A stretch of DNA of 64,000 bases from Paenibacillus timonensis. GTDB taxonomy: Bacteria; Bacillota; Bacilli; Paenibacillales; Paenibacillaceae. The notes under the pieces were generated by a model. It did no database searches. It saw only the letters and a list, made by a program, of their open reading frames with translations, and had not been told where the DNA came from. The stretch covers positions 29,419 through 93,418 of the forward strand of contig NZ_JAKSXN010000013.1 in assembly GCF_022427145.1 (NCBI RefSeq), in the 5' to 3' direction. Shown one piece after another: positions 52,875 through 62,932 of this stretch (position 1 is the stretch's first letter; each line of letters opens with the position of its first letter). The position numbers were made by a program, and so were the translations under genes.

Positions 52875-53942
52875 CTATGATAATGCCGGCAATGCTACAG
52901 TAAATGTAATGGTATCATTTTCACTTTGGGCGGAAATTTCGCCACCGTGTAGACGGATGATTTCATCTGCGATAGACAACCCAAGTCCTGCTCCGCCTGT
53001 GTCTGATTTACGTGCATCGTCCAAACGGTTAAATTTATCAAAAATAGAGGATAGTTGAACAGACGGGATCGTTGGACCGTGATTTTCAAATGTAACCGTA
53101 GTTGTATCTTTGTCCGCTTTTGCAGAAATCATAATTTCGGTATTGGGGTAGCTATATGCAACCGCATTTTTGAGAATGTTATTAAACACTCTTGCCAGCT
53201 TTTCAGAATCGGCGTAGACTGTCAGGTTTTCATCTGCGTTAAGGATAGCGGAATTCCCCTTAGCGGATAAGGCAGGATAAAATTCATCAATGAGCTGCAC
53301 AAGCATATAATACAAGTCAACCTTTGATTTTGTCAGTTTAATTTGCTGCGTATTGTATCTTGTGATTTCAAAAAATTCGTTAATCAGCTTCTCCAGCCGC
53401 ATAGATTTTTTCAAAGCGATTCCGATATATTTTTCTTTCTGTTCTACGGGCATATCCGGCGCTTCATCAAGTAAGCTCAAATAGCCGATTACGGAGGTAA
53501 GCGGCGTACGAATATCGTGTGCAAGATACATGACCCATTCGTTCTTTTTGTTTTCTGCTTCATTTACGGCTTGCTGGCTAAGCAGGACAGCCATTTTAAT
53601 TTGGTTCATCTGTTTTTCCATATCTATGAGCGGTTCCGACAATTCAATGGTGCTGTCGTTTGGCTGATATATGGTTTTAGTAGCATTGATGACCTCCTGC
53701 AAATATCCCCAAGGTTTTTTCCAGTAATGATGAAAGATACAGCAAAGGCCAACGACCAAATACAAAAAATAGATAACCTCAATTCTAAGATGAAGCCACG
53801 GAAAAAATGTATTTGAAAATTGACTAAATCCATAGTCGAATATAATTGCCAAGATATAACCAATCAAGGTATAAAGAATTAAGATGATGTACAGTTTCAT
53901 TCTCAATTTCTTTTCTATATCGTTTTTCTTCAAAGTTTTCAT
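52875..53942 (-). CDS. VanS-like sensor histidine kinase
   Basis: The 355-residue kinase has two membrane helices (residues 17-36 and 53-72) with a very short external part, then HisKA with His142 in 'MYLAHDIRTPLTSVIGYLSL' and an ATPase domain with 'NILKNAVAYS' (N box), 'DTGGAGLGLSIADEI' (G box). Long stretches, among them 'LLDEAPDMPVEQKEKYI' and 'EFFEITRYN', match what I remember of VanS of vancomycin operons. No vanHAX genes are nearby; its target is probably the adjacent ABC transporter. Confidence 0.88.
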   Translation of the reverse strand: MKTLKKNDIEKKLRMKLYIILILYTLIGYILAIIFDYGFSQFSNTFFPWLHLRIEVIYFLYLVVGLCCIFHHYWKKPWGYLQEVINATKTIYQPNDSTIELSEPLIDMEKQMNQIKMAVLLSQQAVNEAENKKNEWVMYLAHDIRTPLTSVIGYLSLLDEAPDMPVEQKEKYIGIALKKSMRLEKLINEFFEITRYNTQQIKLTKSKVDLYYMLVQLIDEFYPALSAKGNSAILNADENLTVYADSEKLARVFNNILKNAVAYSYPNTEIMISAKADKDTTTVTFENHGPTIPSVQLSSIFDKFNRLDDARKSDTGGAGLGLSIADEIIRLHGGEISAQSENDTITFTVALPALS

Positions 53943-54006
53943 CTCTATCCTTATAGGATTTTAATTGAATAACAGCAACACAGCCGTCAATTTGTTACCG
54001 CCTAAA

Positions 54007-54705
54007 CTAAATTTTATATCCCACGCCCCATATTGTTTTTATATATTTGGCTTCATCTGCGGTATCGCCTATTTTTTCACGCAAATGCCGGATATGTACA
54101 GTAATCGTGTTGTTACTTTTATTGTAATATTCGTCCTGCCATATTTCATGAAACAACTTCTCGGAGCTTACAACAATTCCTTTGTTCTCCAACAGAATAC
54201 GAAGTATAGCAAATTCCGTGGGTGTTAATGAGATCGGCTTTTCATTTAATAGACATTCATATGTTTCCGTGTTTACTTCTAACCCCCTGTAAGACAAAAC
54301 TGTTCTTGTTTCTGTTTCCTGCTTAGAAGTATTGTATTTCTGATACCGACGTAACTGTGCTTTTACTCTGGCAATTAATTCAAGTGGTCGAAATGGCTTT
54401 GTCACATAATCGTCAGCCCCTAAAGTTAATCCCGTGATTTTATCTGTTTCTTCATCTTTGGCAGTCAGCATAATTACGGGAAATGTATACTTCTCCCTAA
54501 TTTTACGACAAAGGGCAAATCCATTTACTTCGGGCATCATAATATCCAGAATCGCAAGGTCAAGCTCTGTGTTTTCTAGGCAAGCAAGGGCTTCACTTGC
54601 AGAATAAAATTTAAATACTGTGTAATTTTCATTTTGCAAATAGACTTCTATCAAATCCGCTATATCGTGTTCATCATCTACAACAAGAATGTGATCACTC
54701 ATCAT
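54007..54705 (-). CDS. VanR-like response regulator (OmpR family)
   Basis: The 232-residue protein has a receiver domain with Asp10/Asp11, phospho-acceptor Asp54 in 'LAILDIMMPEV' and Lys in 'DDYVTKPFRPLELIARVKAQ', then a winged helix with 'PTEFAILRILLENKGIVVSS' and 'SNNTITVHIRHLREKI'. The resemblance to VanR is strong. AAAGGAGG lies five bases before tandem ATG codons. The sensor gene follows 64 bases downstream. Confidence 0.9.
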   Translation of the reverse strand: MMSDHILVVDDEHDIADLIEVYLQNENYTVFKFYSASEALACLENTELDLAILDIMMPEVNGFALCRKIREKYTFPVIMLTAKDEETDKITGLTLGADDYVTKPFRPLELIARVKAQLRRYQKYNTSKQETETRTVLSYRGLEVNTETYECLLNEKPISLTPTEFAILRILLENKGIVVSSEKLFHEIWQDEYYNKSNNTITVHIRHLREKIGDTADEAKYIKTIWGVGYKI

Positions 54706-54909
54706 AGGTTCCTCCTTTCAAACAGACCCAAGGTATCCTATTATTGTATCAAAGTAGTCTTTCCTATTTATCATTTTTAGCATGAGAAATTATTAAGAAT
54801 TCCCTAATATAGAATCATTTCGTCTAAATAAGAGAAAGGGAGTACCATTTTTACAGTCTCCCCTTATTCTGAAAGGAAATCAGGAGATTTTATACCCTTT
54901 TCTTTTCCC

Positions 54910-55090
54910 TCAGTTTTCCACCAAATGCTCTACTGCTGCCTGCTCAATGGACAGACCTTCCGTATAACGTTCTAAAAACAAGGAAAAACCATCCACATCT
55001 ACGGCCCTAGCCTTACTGAAAGACGGCTCAAGAAAGGAGCATCTGGGTGCGGCGCCACATCCACCTCATTCTCCAGAAAAGCTTATTTGC
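54910..55090 (-). pseudogene. Decayed coding fragment, unidentified
   Basis: On the minus strand one frame ends 'RYTEGLSIEQAAVEHLVEN' at a TGA (54910-54912). It can be followed back to 'VDVDGFSLFLE', and a neighbouring frame further up gives 'NEVDVAPHPDAPFLSRLS'. The two parts look like one C-terminal coding segment broken by a frameshift. No family is recognised. Confidence 0.4.
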
Positions 55091-55289
55091 TCCACGTAAA
55101 GACAAACAGGACAAAAAGACGCTTGGATGAACGTATCCGGAGCGTCTATTTATGTCGAATTATCACCATTTATTGTAGAATCACAAGAAGTTTCACATCA
55201 GTTTCACATCAACGATGCATTTTCGAATATGTTCCATTCAATAATCAAGGCCTGTAACACGGTAGAACTCCTTATACATCAAGGAATCT

Positions 55290-55380
55290 AAAACCTGTAT
55301 CACTGACGTACCAGTTTCGCAACACACTCCACATGTGTGGAGTAAGCAGAGTCAACACATATTATTTCAAAATAGCGGGA
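55290..55380 (-). pseudogene. Displaced rlmCD-like 3' end (candidate attachment site)
   Basis: On the minus strand the frame reads 'VDSAYSTHVECVAKLVRQ' to a stop, like the C terminus of class I rRNA m5U methyltransferases. The intact rlmCD gene at 57520 ends 'VDMFPHTVHVECCVSLVRK'. Both contain the bases CATGTGGAGTG (plus strand 55325-55335 and 57545-57555). A 3' end replaced by integration would leave exactly this. Confidence 0.55.
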
Positions 55381-55530
55381 TACCTAAACCAAGTTGTCAT
55401 GCTTATAACCGTATCGGGAGCGAGTTGACCCACAAGAATTATTTCTTTAGGTTTCTTGCTCCCGGAACAAATTCATCGACACCATATAATCAAGTATCAT
55501 GTATGGACCAAAGTAACATAACAAGAAACA

Positions 55531-55555
55531 GCTCAAGCTTCACATGAGCTTGAGC
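55531..55555 (-). terminator. Terminator of the DUF262 gene
   Basis: GCTCAAGCT and AGCTTGAGC form a stem about 50 bases after the stop at 55606; the minus-strand side continues with GTTTCTTGTT. Confidence 0.6.
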
Positions 55556-55605
55556 TTTGCCAGTTTATTAAACAGAAGAAGTGGCTTTAGTATGAATCAG
55601 AAGTA

Positions 55606-57297
55606 TCACTCTAACAACTCACGTATCTTTTCTGTAAGCACTGCTTTTCTAGCCTCATAAAATATTTCAAAGTCTTCTATCTCAAGTGAAACACTCTGAG
55701 GAATCATTGCCTGATTACAAAATTCCGCCTTTTGCATATCGTTCATATCATTATAATAATCAACGAGGCGCATATCATTTTTGCTACCATTGCTTCTGCC
55801 CTCAAGTAGATGTAAATTAGGTAATCGATTGCGCATTCCACGCCACCTTTTCCAATCCTCTACAGAAACAGATACTGGCTTACTTTCGCTAAACCTGCTA
55901 TCAGGGTGAAGATGGTCTTGTTCATACTTAAAGCTCTTATTAGTCCAATCAAGATTCAAGTAGTACAAAACCTCACCAGCAACTCTGCTACCTTTTTCGG
56001 AGTTGAGTACATCTTCAATTTTACCATCTGTAACTCTTAAGTCATTCATCTGATCGAGCATTTCAATTGTAATTTCGTAATCAAAACTGTTGATACTACT
56101 CTTCATCTGTTGCAGCTTAGTTGTAGTACCTGATTGGAAATAAGTAAAGAATATCGCCCTAAGTAAGTAAGCACGAACACCTTTGATGTTTTTATCGTAA
56201 TCAGGGGTGTAGTAAATATAATAGATAATCGGCAACAGAACGTTCCAACTACTTGAAAACCGGCTCACATCAATTTTCATTTCTTTCAAAAGGTTTTCCA
56301 AGTTAGTGAGAGCTTTTTTGAAACCACTCCAATCATTTTTTAAGTCCTCTGCAATCTTTTTGTTAATGTTGGATTTAACAACATCACCATACAGCATCAA
56401 AGCTGAACGGATAATAAAGTCCGTACCAAAGCCTGCATATGAATCAACGAGAATTTTTCCAAACTCCGTTTTCGCACTTGGCCAGTATGCCTCTAGAATT
56501 GACATTGTTATTTCAGATTTACGTAATGCTTTACCGCCGCTATTAAACCTTACAAACATTTCAAGAGCATCGTCTTGTTTCATGTCCATAATTTCCGTAT
56601 ATCTGATCAGTTTTTCGACATAAACCTTGTTATATAACTTTTGCAGTATATCTCGTGCGTAATCCTTGCTGTCTGCCGGAACATTAGCAATAGTTTCTTC
56701 AATTGCTTTCTCTCTCGTAGTTTCATCTTGGAACTTCTCATCAAGGATATGCTTTATCTCAAATTGGGTCGGGCTCAATCTTCCAATCTTCTCACTAAAC
56801 TTAATATCGAATTTCTTGGTATTATACTCTTCCTCATCGACAGATATCTTATTCTTGTTCAGTTCTATCAAAAGTTTAGATACTATCTTGTCCCCGGTCT
56901 TCTTTCTCGCATAATTCGGACGTATGTATGCTCCTCCGAACAATGATAGAAACAGTGATGTTAGCCTTTGCTGTCCATCCAATACTGCCGTATTGGTATT
57001 CTTAACGTTTATACTTATCAACTCATAATTAACACTGTCTGCCTGTTTTCTGCTATCAAATGTAACCTCCGAAAGAAAGCCACAAAAATAAGTATCCCAT
57101 GTCACATTGGAGTCATCAACGTGCCAGAATAGAAATGTAGCAATAGGATAATCCAGCAAGATGGAATCCCATAGTTTTTCAATTTGCTCCATACCCCAGA
57201 CAAATTGTCTTTGAAAAGCAGGCATTACATACTTTCCGTCTTTGATGTTTTGTAAAGCCTCGTATATTGTTATACTGCTATCAATTAATCTACTCAT
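55606..57297 (-). CDS. DUF262/HNH protein of GmrSD type (candidate type IV restriction)
   Basis: The 563-residue protein is read from the ATG at 57297, seven bases behind GGAGAGG. The N-terminal DUF262 (ParB-like) domain has 'VMPAFQRQFVW' near residue 30 and 'VLDGQQRLTSLFLSLF' near 107. The C-terminal part has 'YEQDHLHPDSRF' and 'MRNRLPNLHLLEGRSNGSKN', an HNH-type arrangement like DUF1524. In GmrSD and SspE these two domains bind nucleotide and cut modified DNA. It lies in an AT-rich segment flanked by rlmCD ends, which supports acquisition. Specificity is unknown. Confidence 0.8.
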   Translation of the reverse strand: MSRLIDSSITIYEALQNIKDGKYVMPAFQRQFVWGMEQIEKLWDSILLDYPIATFLFWHVDDSNVTWDTYFCGFLSEVTFDSRKQADSVNYELISINVKNTNTAVLDGQQRLTSLFLSLFGGAYIRPNYARKKTGDKIVSKLLIELNKNKISVDEEEYNTKKFDIKFSEKIGRLSPTQFEIKHILDEKFQDETTREKAIEETIANVPADSKDYARDILQKLYNKVYVEKLIRYTEIMDMKQDDALEMFVRFNSGGKALRKSEITMSILEAYWPSAKTEFGKILVDSYAGFGTDFIIRSALMLYGDVVKSNINKKIAEDLKNDWSGFKKALTNLENLLKEMKIDVSRFSSSWNVLLPIIYYIYYTPDYDKNIKGVRAYLLRAIFFTYFQSGTTTKLQQMKSSINSFDYEITIEMLDQMNDLRVTDGKIEDVLNSEKGSRVAGEVLYYLNLDWTNKSFKYEQDHLHPDSRFSESKPVSVSVEDWKRWRGMRNRLPNLHLLEGRSNGSKNDMRLVDYYNDMNDMQKAEFCNQAMIPQSVSLEIEDFEIFYEARKAVLTEKIRELLE

Positions 57298-57460
57298 ACT
57301 CAAACCTCTCCATCCTTCATGAGTGTACTTCCAGCCTTGTGCCGGATTGTTACCGTATAATCATTACCCTCATATAGTTCAAGTTCGACATATTTTTTCA
57401 ATCCCCTTCCATTTTCTGAATATCTTTCACATTGGCTCTACAGGGCCTCCGCATAAGAAA

Positions 57461-57487
57461 AGCCCAAGCGCTAACACCGCTTAGGCT
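57461..57487 (-). terminator. Terminator of rlmCD
   Basis: AGCCTAAGCG pairs with CGCTTGGGCT on the minus strand and is followed by TTTTC. It is 33 bases after the rlmCD stop. Confidence 0.8.
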
Positions 57488-57519
57488 CAAATGTAGAAGG
57501 TAAATGCACTTCTGATATA

Positions 57520-59196
<1,677 letters not shown>

Positions 59197-59348
59197 GACG
59201 TTCTCCTTCTATGTTCAACTGAACCGGTTACACCAGTATTCTTCAAATCCAACGCAAGTCTGTTCTACCTCTTTCCCTGCAACCTTTCATTATCGAGAAA
59301 AGACATTCGTCCATCGTCCCTATAGGTGAACTAGCTCGTCCATAAACG

Positions 59349-59545
59349 AACTAGCTGGAAATCACCCATCTAATTTACCCCGTTTGGCCCGATTTCGCAA
59401 AACTAATTGGAAAACCTACACCTATTTCGGCCAATTTCACTTATTTTCACCTTTTCTCGCGAAAACAACTGTACTTTTTCCAACTAATTCTCCCCGCGCC
59501 TCGATTACTCAAGAAAAGAACTGTAGAATTTCCACTTAGTTGGTT
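59349..59545. repeat. Cluster of direct and inverted 20-bp repeats
   Basis: Forward copies AACTAGCTGGAAATCACCCA (59350) and AACTAATTGGAAAACCTACA (59401) face inverted copies CTGTACTTTTTCCAACTAAT (59469) and CTGTAGAATTTCCACTTAGT (59521). The set of four is symmetrical and could form a large cruciform. It fills part of the 776-base gap between rlmCD and dgkB, which has no credible gene. Confidence 0.65.
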
Positions 59546-59843
59546 TCGAACACCCTAACAAAGCCCCTTACCTCATTCCAATCCCGATCCTACCGATCGC
59601 CGTACCCAGTTCAATATACGATTTAGTTTAGAGTTCCCCTTAATCATTCCTTGCACGGCTCCAAAAGTTTACCCAACCTTGTTGCAACAGTTACCCGCAG
59701 ATACCGCATCATTTCATTCGGCAAGCCTTTACAGGCCCTGCTGGGGCCTCCCGCTACTGCTCTCGCCCCTCTAACATGCCCCGCTTACCCGGCTCGCCGC
59801 TCACCCTCCACCGCATACCGCATACCGCCCCACCCCAAGCCAA

Positions 59844-59868
59844 ATCCCCCGCCAACCCGGCGGGGGAT
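59844..59868. terminator. GC-rich hairpin in the dgkB-rlmCD gap
   Basis: ATCCCCCGCC pairs with GGCGGGGGAT. It lies about 105 bases after the dgkB stop on the minus strand and may be the dgkB terminator, although no long T run follows. Confidence 0.5.
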
Positions 59869-59889
59869 CGTCCCAAAACAGCATCTTTG

Positions 59890-59956
59890 ATCAATTACCT
59901 AAATCTTTTATCTAGATCATTTACCTAGATCATTTACCTAAATCTTTTACCTTGAT
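59890..59956. repeat. 13-bp tandem repeat, about five copies
   Basis: Five units of the type TCATTTACCTAGA follow each other with one to three changes each. They start near 59890 and end about 17 bases before the dgkB stop. Confidence 0.7.
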
Positions 59957-59972
59957 CTCTTCCCCTACTCAC

Positions 59973-60854
59973 CTAAGCAAAAATCTGCAAATGCTGCGGC
60001 AATATCTCGAACACGCCCGGCAGCTCGCCGCCCAGTTCGCCGTCGAGATTGAGCATGACATGGCCGGGCGAGGTCACCTCCATGCGCCGCGTCCTGAAGT
60101 AAACGACATGCGAGTCGCCCAAATGATCGCCGCGCAGCGCCATCGTCACCAGACGGATGAACTCCGCCAGGTTGCACTTCTTGACAGCGATCACATCGAG
60201 CAGCCCGTCGTCGATGCGCGCGTCCGGCGCCAGCTTCTCGAAGCCGCCGACCGAGTTGCTGTTGGCGATCAGGAACAGCATGAATTCGCCTTCGATCACG
60301 TCGCAGCCTTCGGCGTCGATGATCAGCTTCGTCGGCGACAAGCTGGCCATCTTCTCGATCCCCTTCATATAATAGGCCAGTTGACCGATCAGCGTCTTAA
60401 GCCGGCTGGGCACTTCGTACGTTAGCTCGGTCAAGGTGCCGCCGCCGGCGATGTTGATGAAATGCCGACCGTTTACCTTGCCGATGTCGATCGGCCTCGT
60501 TTGATTCTCAATGACCAGGTCGCAATAATCCTCCCAACGCCTGGATATCCCCATGGCGCGGGCAAAATCGTTGGTGGTTCCGAGCGGGAACACCCCCAGC
60601 GGCGGCAAATTGCTCTTCCCGGCCATGCCGTTAACGACCTCATTCAGCGTACCGTCGCCGCCGGCCGCAATAATGATGTCGTAGCCGCGCTCCACCGCCA
60701 GAGCGGCCTCGCGCATCGCATCGCCTTCCCCGGTCGTGGCATGGCACGACGTTTCGATGCCGCCCTGATCCAGGCGTTCCAGCACATCCGGCAGCAAGCG
60801 CCGCATCTCTTCTCTTCCCGAGGTCGGATTATAAATCAATCTAGCTCTCTTCAT
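59973..60854 (-). CDS. dgkB: Diacylglycerol kinase DgkB-like lipid kinase
   Basis: The 293-residue protein is a DAGK_cat enzyme: 'RLIYNPTSGREE' at the start, the ATP-binding 'IIIAAGGDGTLNEVVNGM' near residues 60-77 and 'LGVFPLGTTNDFARAMGI'. It phosphorylates diacylglycerol produced by lipoteichoic acid synthesis, returning it to phospholipid synthesis. The order dgkB then rlmCD is that of B. subtilis yerQ-yefA, which supports the call. 'LNLDGELGG' near the end gives the Asp of the DgkB-type metal site. Confidence 0.88.
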   Translation of the reverse strand: MKRARLIYNPTSGREEMRRLLPDVLERLDQGGIETSCHATTGEGDAMREAALAVERGYDIIIAAGGDGTLNEVVNGMAGKSNLPPLGVFPLGTTNDFARAMGISRRWEDYCDLVIENQTRPIDIGKVNGRHFINIAGGGTLTELTYEVPSRLKTLIGQLAYYMKGIEKMASLSPTKLIIDAEGCDVIEGEFMLFLIANSNSVGGFEKLAPDARIDDGLLDVIAVKKCNLAEFIRLVTMALRGDHLGDSHVVYFRTRRMEVTSPGHVMLNLDGELGGELPGVFEILPQHLQIFA

Positions 60855-60883
60855 CCTACAAACGCCACCCGATTATCAGAATG

Positions 60884-61738
60884 TCAACATGTCAATGATC
60901 CCATTATATTCAATATTTGCTGCGACATCCAGCGAGCCGCCAAAGGATGGGGCAGTAACGCCTCTCCCGAATACCGGTGAGCCAGTCCCTCCAACCGCTT
61001 CGGGATCGTGACCTTGGTAAAATACCCCGCGCTCAAAAAGAGCGGCGCCACGATAACGTCCATGCCTCGCTGCTCCGACCAATACCGCATCTTCGAACGC
61101 ACGCTGTCCGGATTCAGCAGCGCGTAATCGGCCCCGCCCGCAAGTCCGGCGAGTTCTCCGGCCTGCGCCGCCAACGAAGCCATTCCACGCTCCCAGCGCT
61201 GCAAAAAGCCCGGATGCACGCTGCCGTGCCCCACAAGCAGCAGCACCTCCTGCTCCGGCCGCACCGACAGCCTTTTCACCTTATCCCAGACCATCGCCGC
61301 CACCAGCGGCCCGTCATCGATCGGATCGCCAAAAAACACCCGAGCGGAAACCCGAAAACGCTCCAGGTCGGTTTCCTTCTCCGGTGTATCCTTCACGCCC
61401 AACGCATAAGCGATCTCATCGATATGTGTACTCCCCGAGGACACGAACAAGGGAATGACGATCATGTCCGTCACTCCCTGGGATTCCAGCCGATCGATGC
61501 CGTCCTGGATCATCAGACGGCCTTCCACGGTTTCGAGAAAAGCGCAGGCCAGCGGAAGGCCGGCAGGCAAATCAACCGCCGCTTCCGCCACCGCCGCCTC
61601 CACGAGGGCCACCCAATGCTCGTCAGGGGAACCGTGGCTAATGACCAGAACACCCGGTTTGCGTACAACCTCTCCCTCGTGGGATGCCTTCCTCACCTTC
61701 GCCGGCATCATCGACTGCGCTCGTATTTCTTCTGCCAT
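60884..61738 (-). CDS. CbiX/SirB-type sirohydrochlorin chelatase family protein
   Basis: The 284-residue protein consists of two CbiX-like halves. 'GVLVISHGSPDEHWVALVEA' near residues 29-48 and 'EVLLLVGHGSVHPGFLQRWE' near 165-184 each bring the His-Gly motif that binds metal in these chelatases; 'VTDMIVIPLFVSSGSTHIDE' supplies the second His of the first half. It would insert Co or Fe into sirohydrochlorin. No other cobalamin or sirohaem gene is close. It follows yerC by four bases. The start has only a weak ribosome binding site. Confidence 0.8.
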   Translation of the reverse strand: MAEEIRAQSMMPAKVRKASHEGEVVRKPGVLVISHGSPDEHWVALVEAAVAEAAVDLPAGLPLACAFLETVEGRLMIQDGIDRLESQGVTDMIVIPLFVSSGSTHIDEIAYALGVKDTPEKETDLERFRVSARVFFGDPIDDGPLVAAMVWDKVKRLSVRPEQEVLLLVGHGSVHPGFLQRWERGMASLAAQAGELAGLAGGADYALLNPDSVRSKMRYWSEQRGMDVIVAPLFLSAGYFTKVTIPKRLEGLAHRYSGEALLPHPLAARWMSQQILNIMGSLTC

Positions 61739-61742
61739 AGGC

Positions 61743-62033
61743 TTAACGCCCTAAACGATCCAACGCCATCTTGTAGCCATCGTTGCCGTAATTCAAGCAG
61801 CGTTTCACCCGCGATATCGTCGCCGTGCTGGCCCCGGTTTCCGCTTCAATCTGGTTGTATGTGTTGCCTTTGCCCAACATTCGGGCAACTTCCAGCCGTT
61901 GCGACAAAGACTGAATTTCGTTTACGGTGCACAGATCGTCAAAAAAAATGTAACATTCCTCGATGTCTTTTAACGTTAAAATGGCTTCGAATAATTGATC
62001 GATCGTTTTGTCGTTTAATTTCTTCAGTTGCAC
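61743..62033 (-). CDS. yerC: YerC/YecD-type TrpR-superfamily protein
   Basis: The GTG at 62033 is taken as start, because YerC proteins begin 'MQ(I/L)xKL' and the frame here reads 'VQLKKLNDKTIDQLFEAIL' from that codon. The product has 96 residues. 'CTVNEIQSLSQRLEVARML' and 'NQIEAETGASTATISRVKRC' give the TrpR-like HTH, and 'LNYGNDGYKMAL' closes it. It is a conserved putative regulator of Bacillota, not a tryptophan repressor. AGGGGATG lies upstream. The chelatase gene follows at once. Confidence 0.88.
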   Translation of the reverse strand: MQLKKLNDKTIDQLFEAILTLKDIEECYIFFDDLCTVNEIQSLSQRLEVARMLGKGNTYNQIEAETGASTATISRVKRCLNYGNDGYKMALDRLGR

Positions 62034-62374
62034 TGAATTATCATCCCCTACCGTTACTGTAACCACAACCCCATTGTACCCGAGTGGTGTACTCCTTTTC
62101 AAGCATTAACGGTTTCACGCATCACAGAAAGAACGCCCAAATTCCGCAAACGCCCACCGGAACCGGGACATTCGTCCATACGCAAAGCAGGGCGGGCACA
62201 TACAGTATAGTAATACAAACGCCTAGCCAGGGAAAATAATGCCGTCTCCATCGAGTGGATCCCCCTGCGGCGTACTCCGATCCAAACCTAGGTCTTGTCT
62301 CGGAAGGGCGGACAAGAAGGAATCGGCCTTCGATCCGCACGCCCGACAAAATATCTGAAAAGGAAAGTGATACC

Positions 62375-62890
62375 ATGCCCCAGAACCATGATTCACGCCA
62401 AGGACCGGTGCCCCCGTTCTACCCGTACCCCCATTACTACCCGGGGGTGAATCCGTACGGAATCAAAGCGGAGGCTTCCTCGCTTGTCCCCTATTCCCCG
62501 CCGTCTCCGGCTCCAACCCAGGCGCCGGCCGCCTCGACCACGCCGAAGTCCGGCGGCGGATTATCGCTGCCCAGCTTGGGCGACCTGAAAGGCATCGTCG
62601 ACCGCATGGGCGGAATCGACGGCATCTTGTCCACGATGGGCCAGGTGCAGAAGGTGATGCAAACCGTGCAGCAATTCGCCCCGATGGCAAAGCTGTTCAC
62701 CGCGTTTTTGCCCGGAGGCAAAGGCAAGTCCGCCGGCGGCCGCACCGGCCGGATGGACGAATACCGGCCTCGCCGCCGCAAATCGACCCGCAAGAAAAGC
62801 GGCAGCCGTACCGGCTCCGGCCGCAGCGGAAAGCGCTCCTCAACCGGCAAATCAGGAAAATCCGGAAAATCGGGAAATCGCCGCCGCTAA
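62375..62890 (+). CDS. VrrA/YqfQ-like protein with Pro-rich head and basic tail
   Basis: The 171-residue protein is read from the ATG at 62375 behind AAAAGGAAAG. It starts with a Pro/Tyr-rich stretch ('PVPPFYPYPHYYPGVNPYG'), has a central helical block around residues 70-120 ('GIVDRMGGIDGILSTMGQVQ', then 'KVMQTVQQFAPMAKLFTAFL') as in YqfQ/VrrA proteins, and ends in a Gly/Ser/Lys/Arg-rich tail with short 'GKSGKSGKSG' repeats. The profile suits a spore-associated structural protein. Function is unproven. Confidence 0.75.
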   Translation: MPQNHDSRQGPVPPFYPYPHYYPGVNPYGIKAEASSLVPYSPPSPAPTQAPAASTTPKSGGGLSLPSLGDLKGIVDRMGGIDGILSTMGQVQKVMQTVQQFAPMAKLFTAFLPGGKGKSAGGRTGRMDEYRPRRRKSTRKKSGSRTGSGRSGKRSSTGKSGKSGKSGNRRR

Positions 62891-62912
62891 CCCGGCGGCG
62901 GCTTTGCTTTTG
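62878..62912 (+). terminator. Terminator after the VrrA-like gene
   Basis: CGCCGCCGC pairs with GGCGGCGGC around TAACCC, followed by TTTGCTTTT. The stem includes the stop codon. Confidence 0.8.
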
Positions 62913-62932
62913 ACGGCACGTACGGGCCGACC

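Larger units (their letters stand above)
54706..55605. other. 900-bp decayed intergenic stretch
   Basis: This AT-rich stretch holds the response regulator promoter area, fragments of decayed coding sequence (54910-55100), a displaced rlmCD-like 3' end (about 55290-55380) and a terminator at 55531. No complete gene is present. Confidence 0.6.

Noticed and set aside
54007..54705. Vancomycin resistance operon
   Set aside because: Only VanRS-like regulators are present. No vanH, vanA, vanX or vanY gene lies in the window, so resistance is not supported.
59653..59890. 79-codon plus-strand frame in the dgkB-rlmCD gap
   Set aside because: Its product is Pro/Arg-rich without a start site, and it runs through the hairpin at 59844.
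62122..62376. 84-codon minus-strand frame between yerC and the VrrA-like gene
   Set aside because: It has no ribosome binding site and would overlap the leader of the VrrA-like gene. The composition is not convincing, although two hydrophobic stretches were noted.
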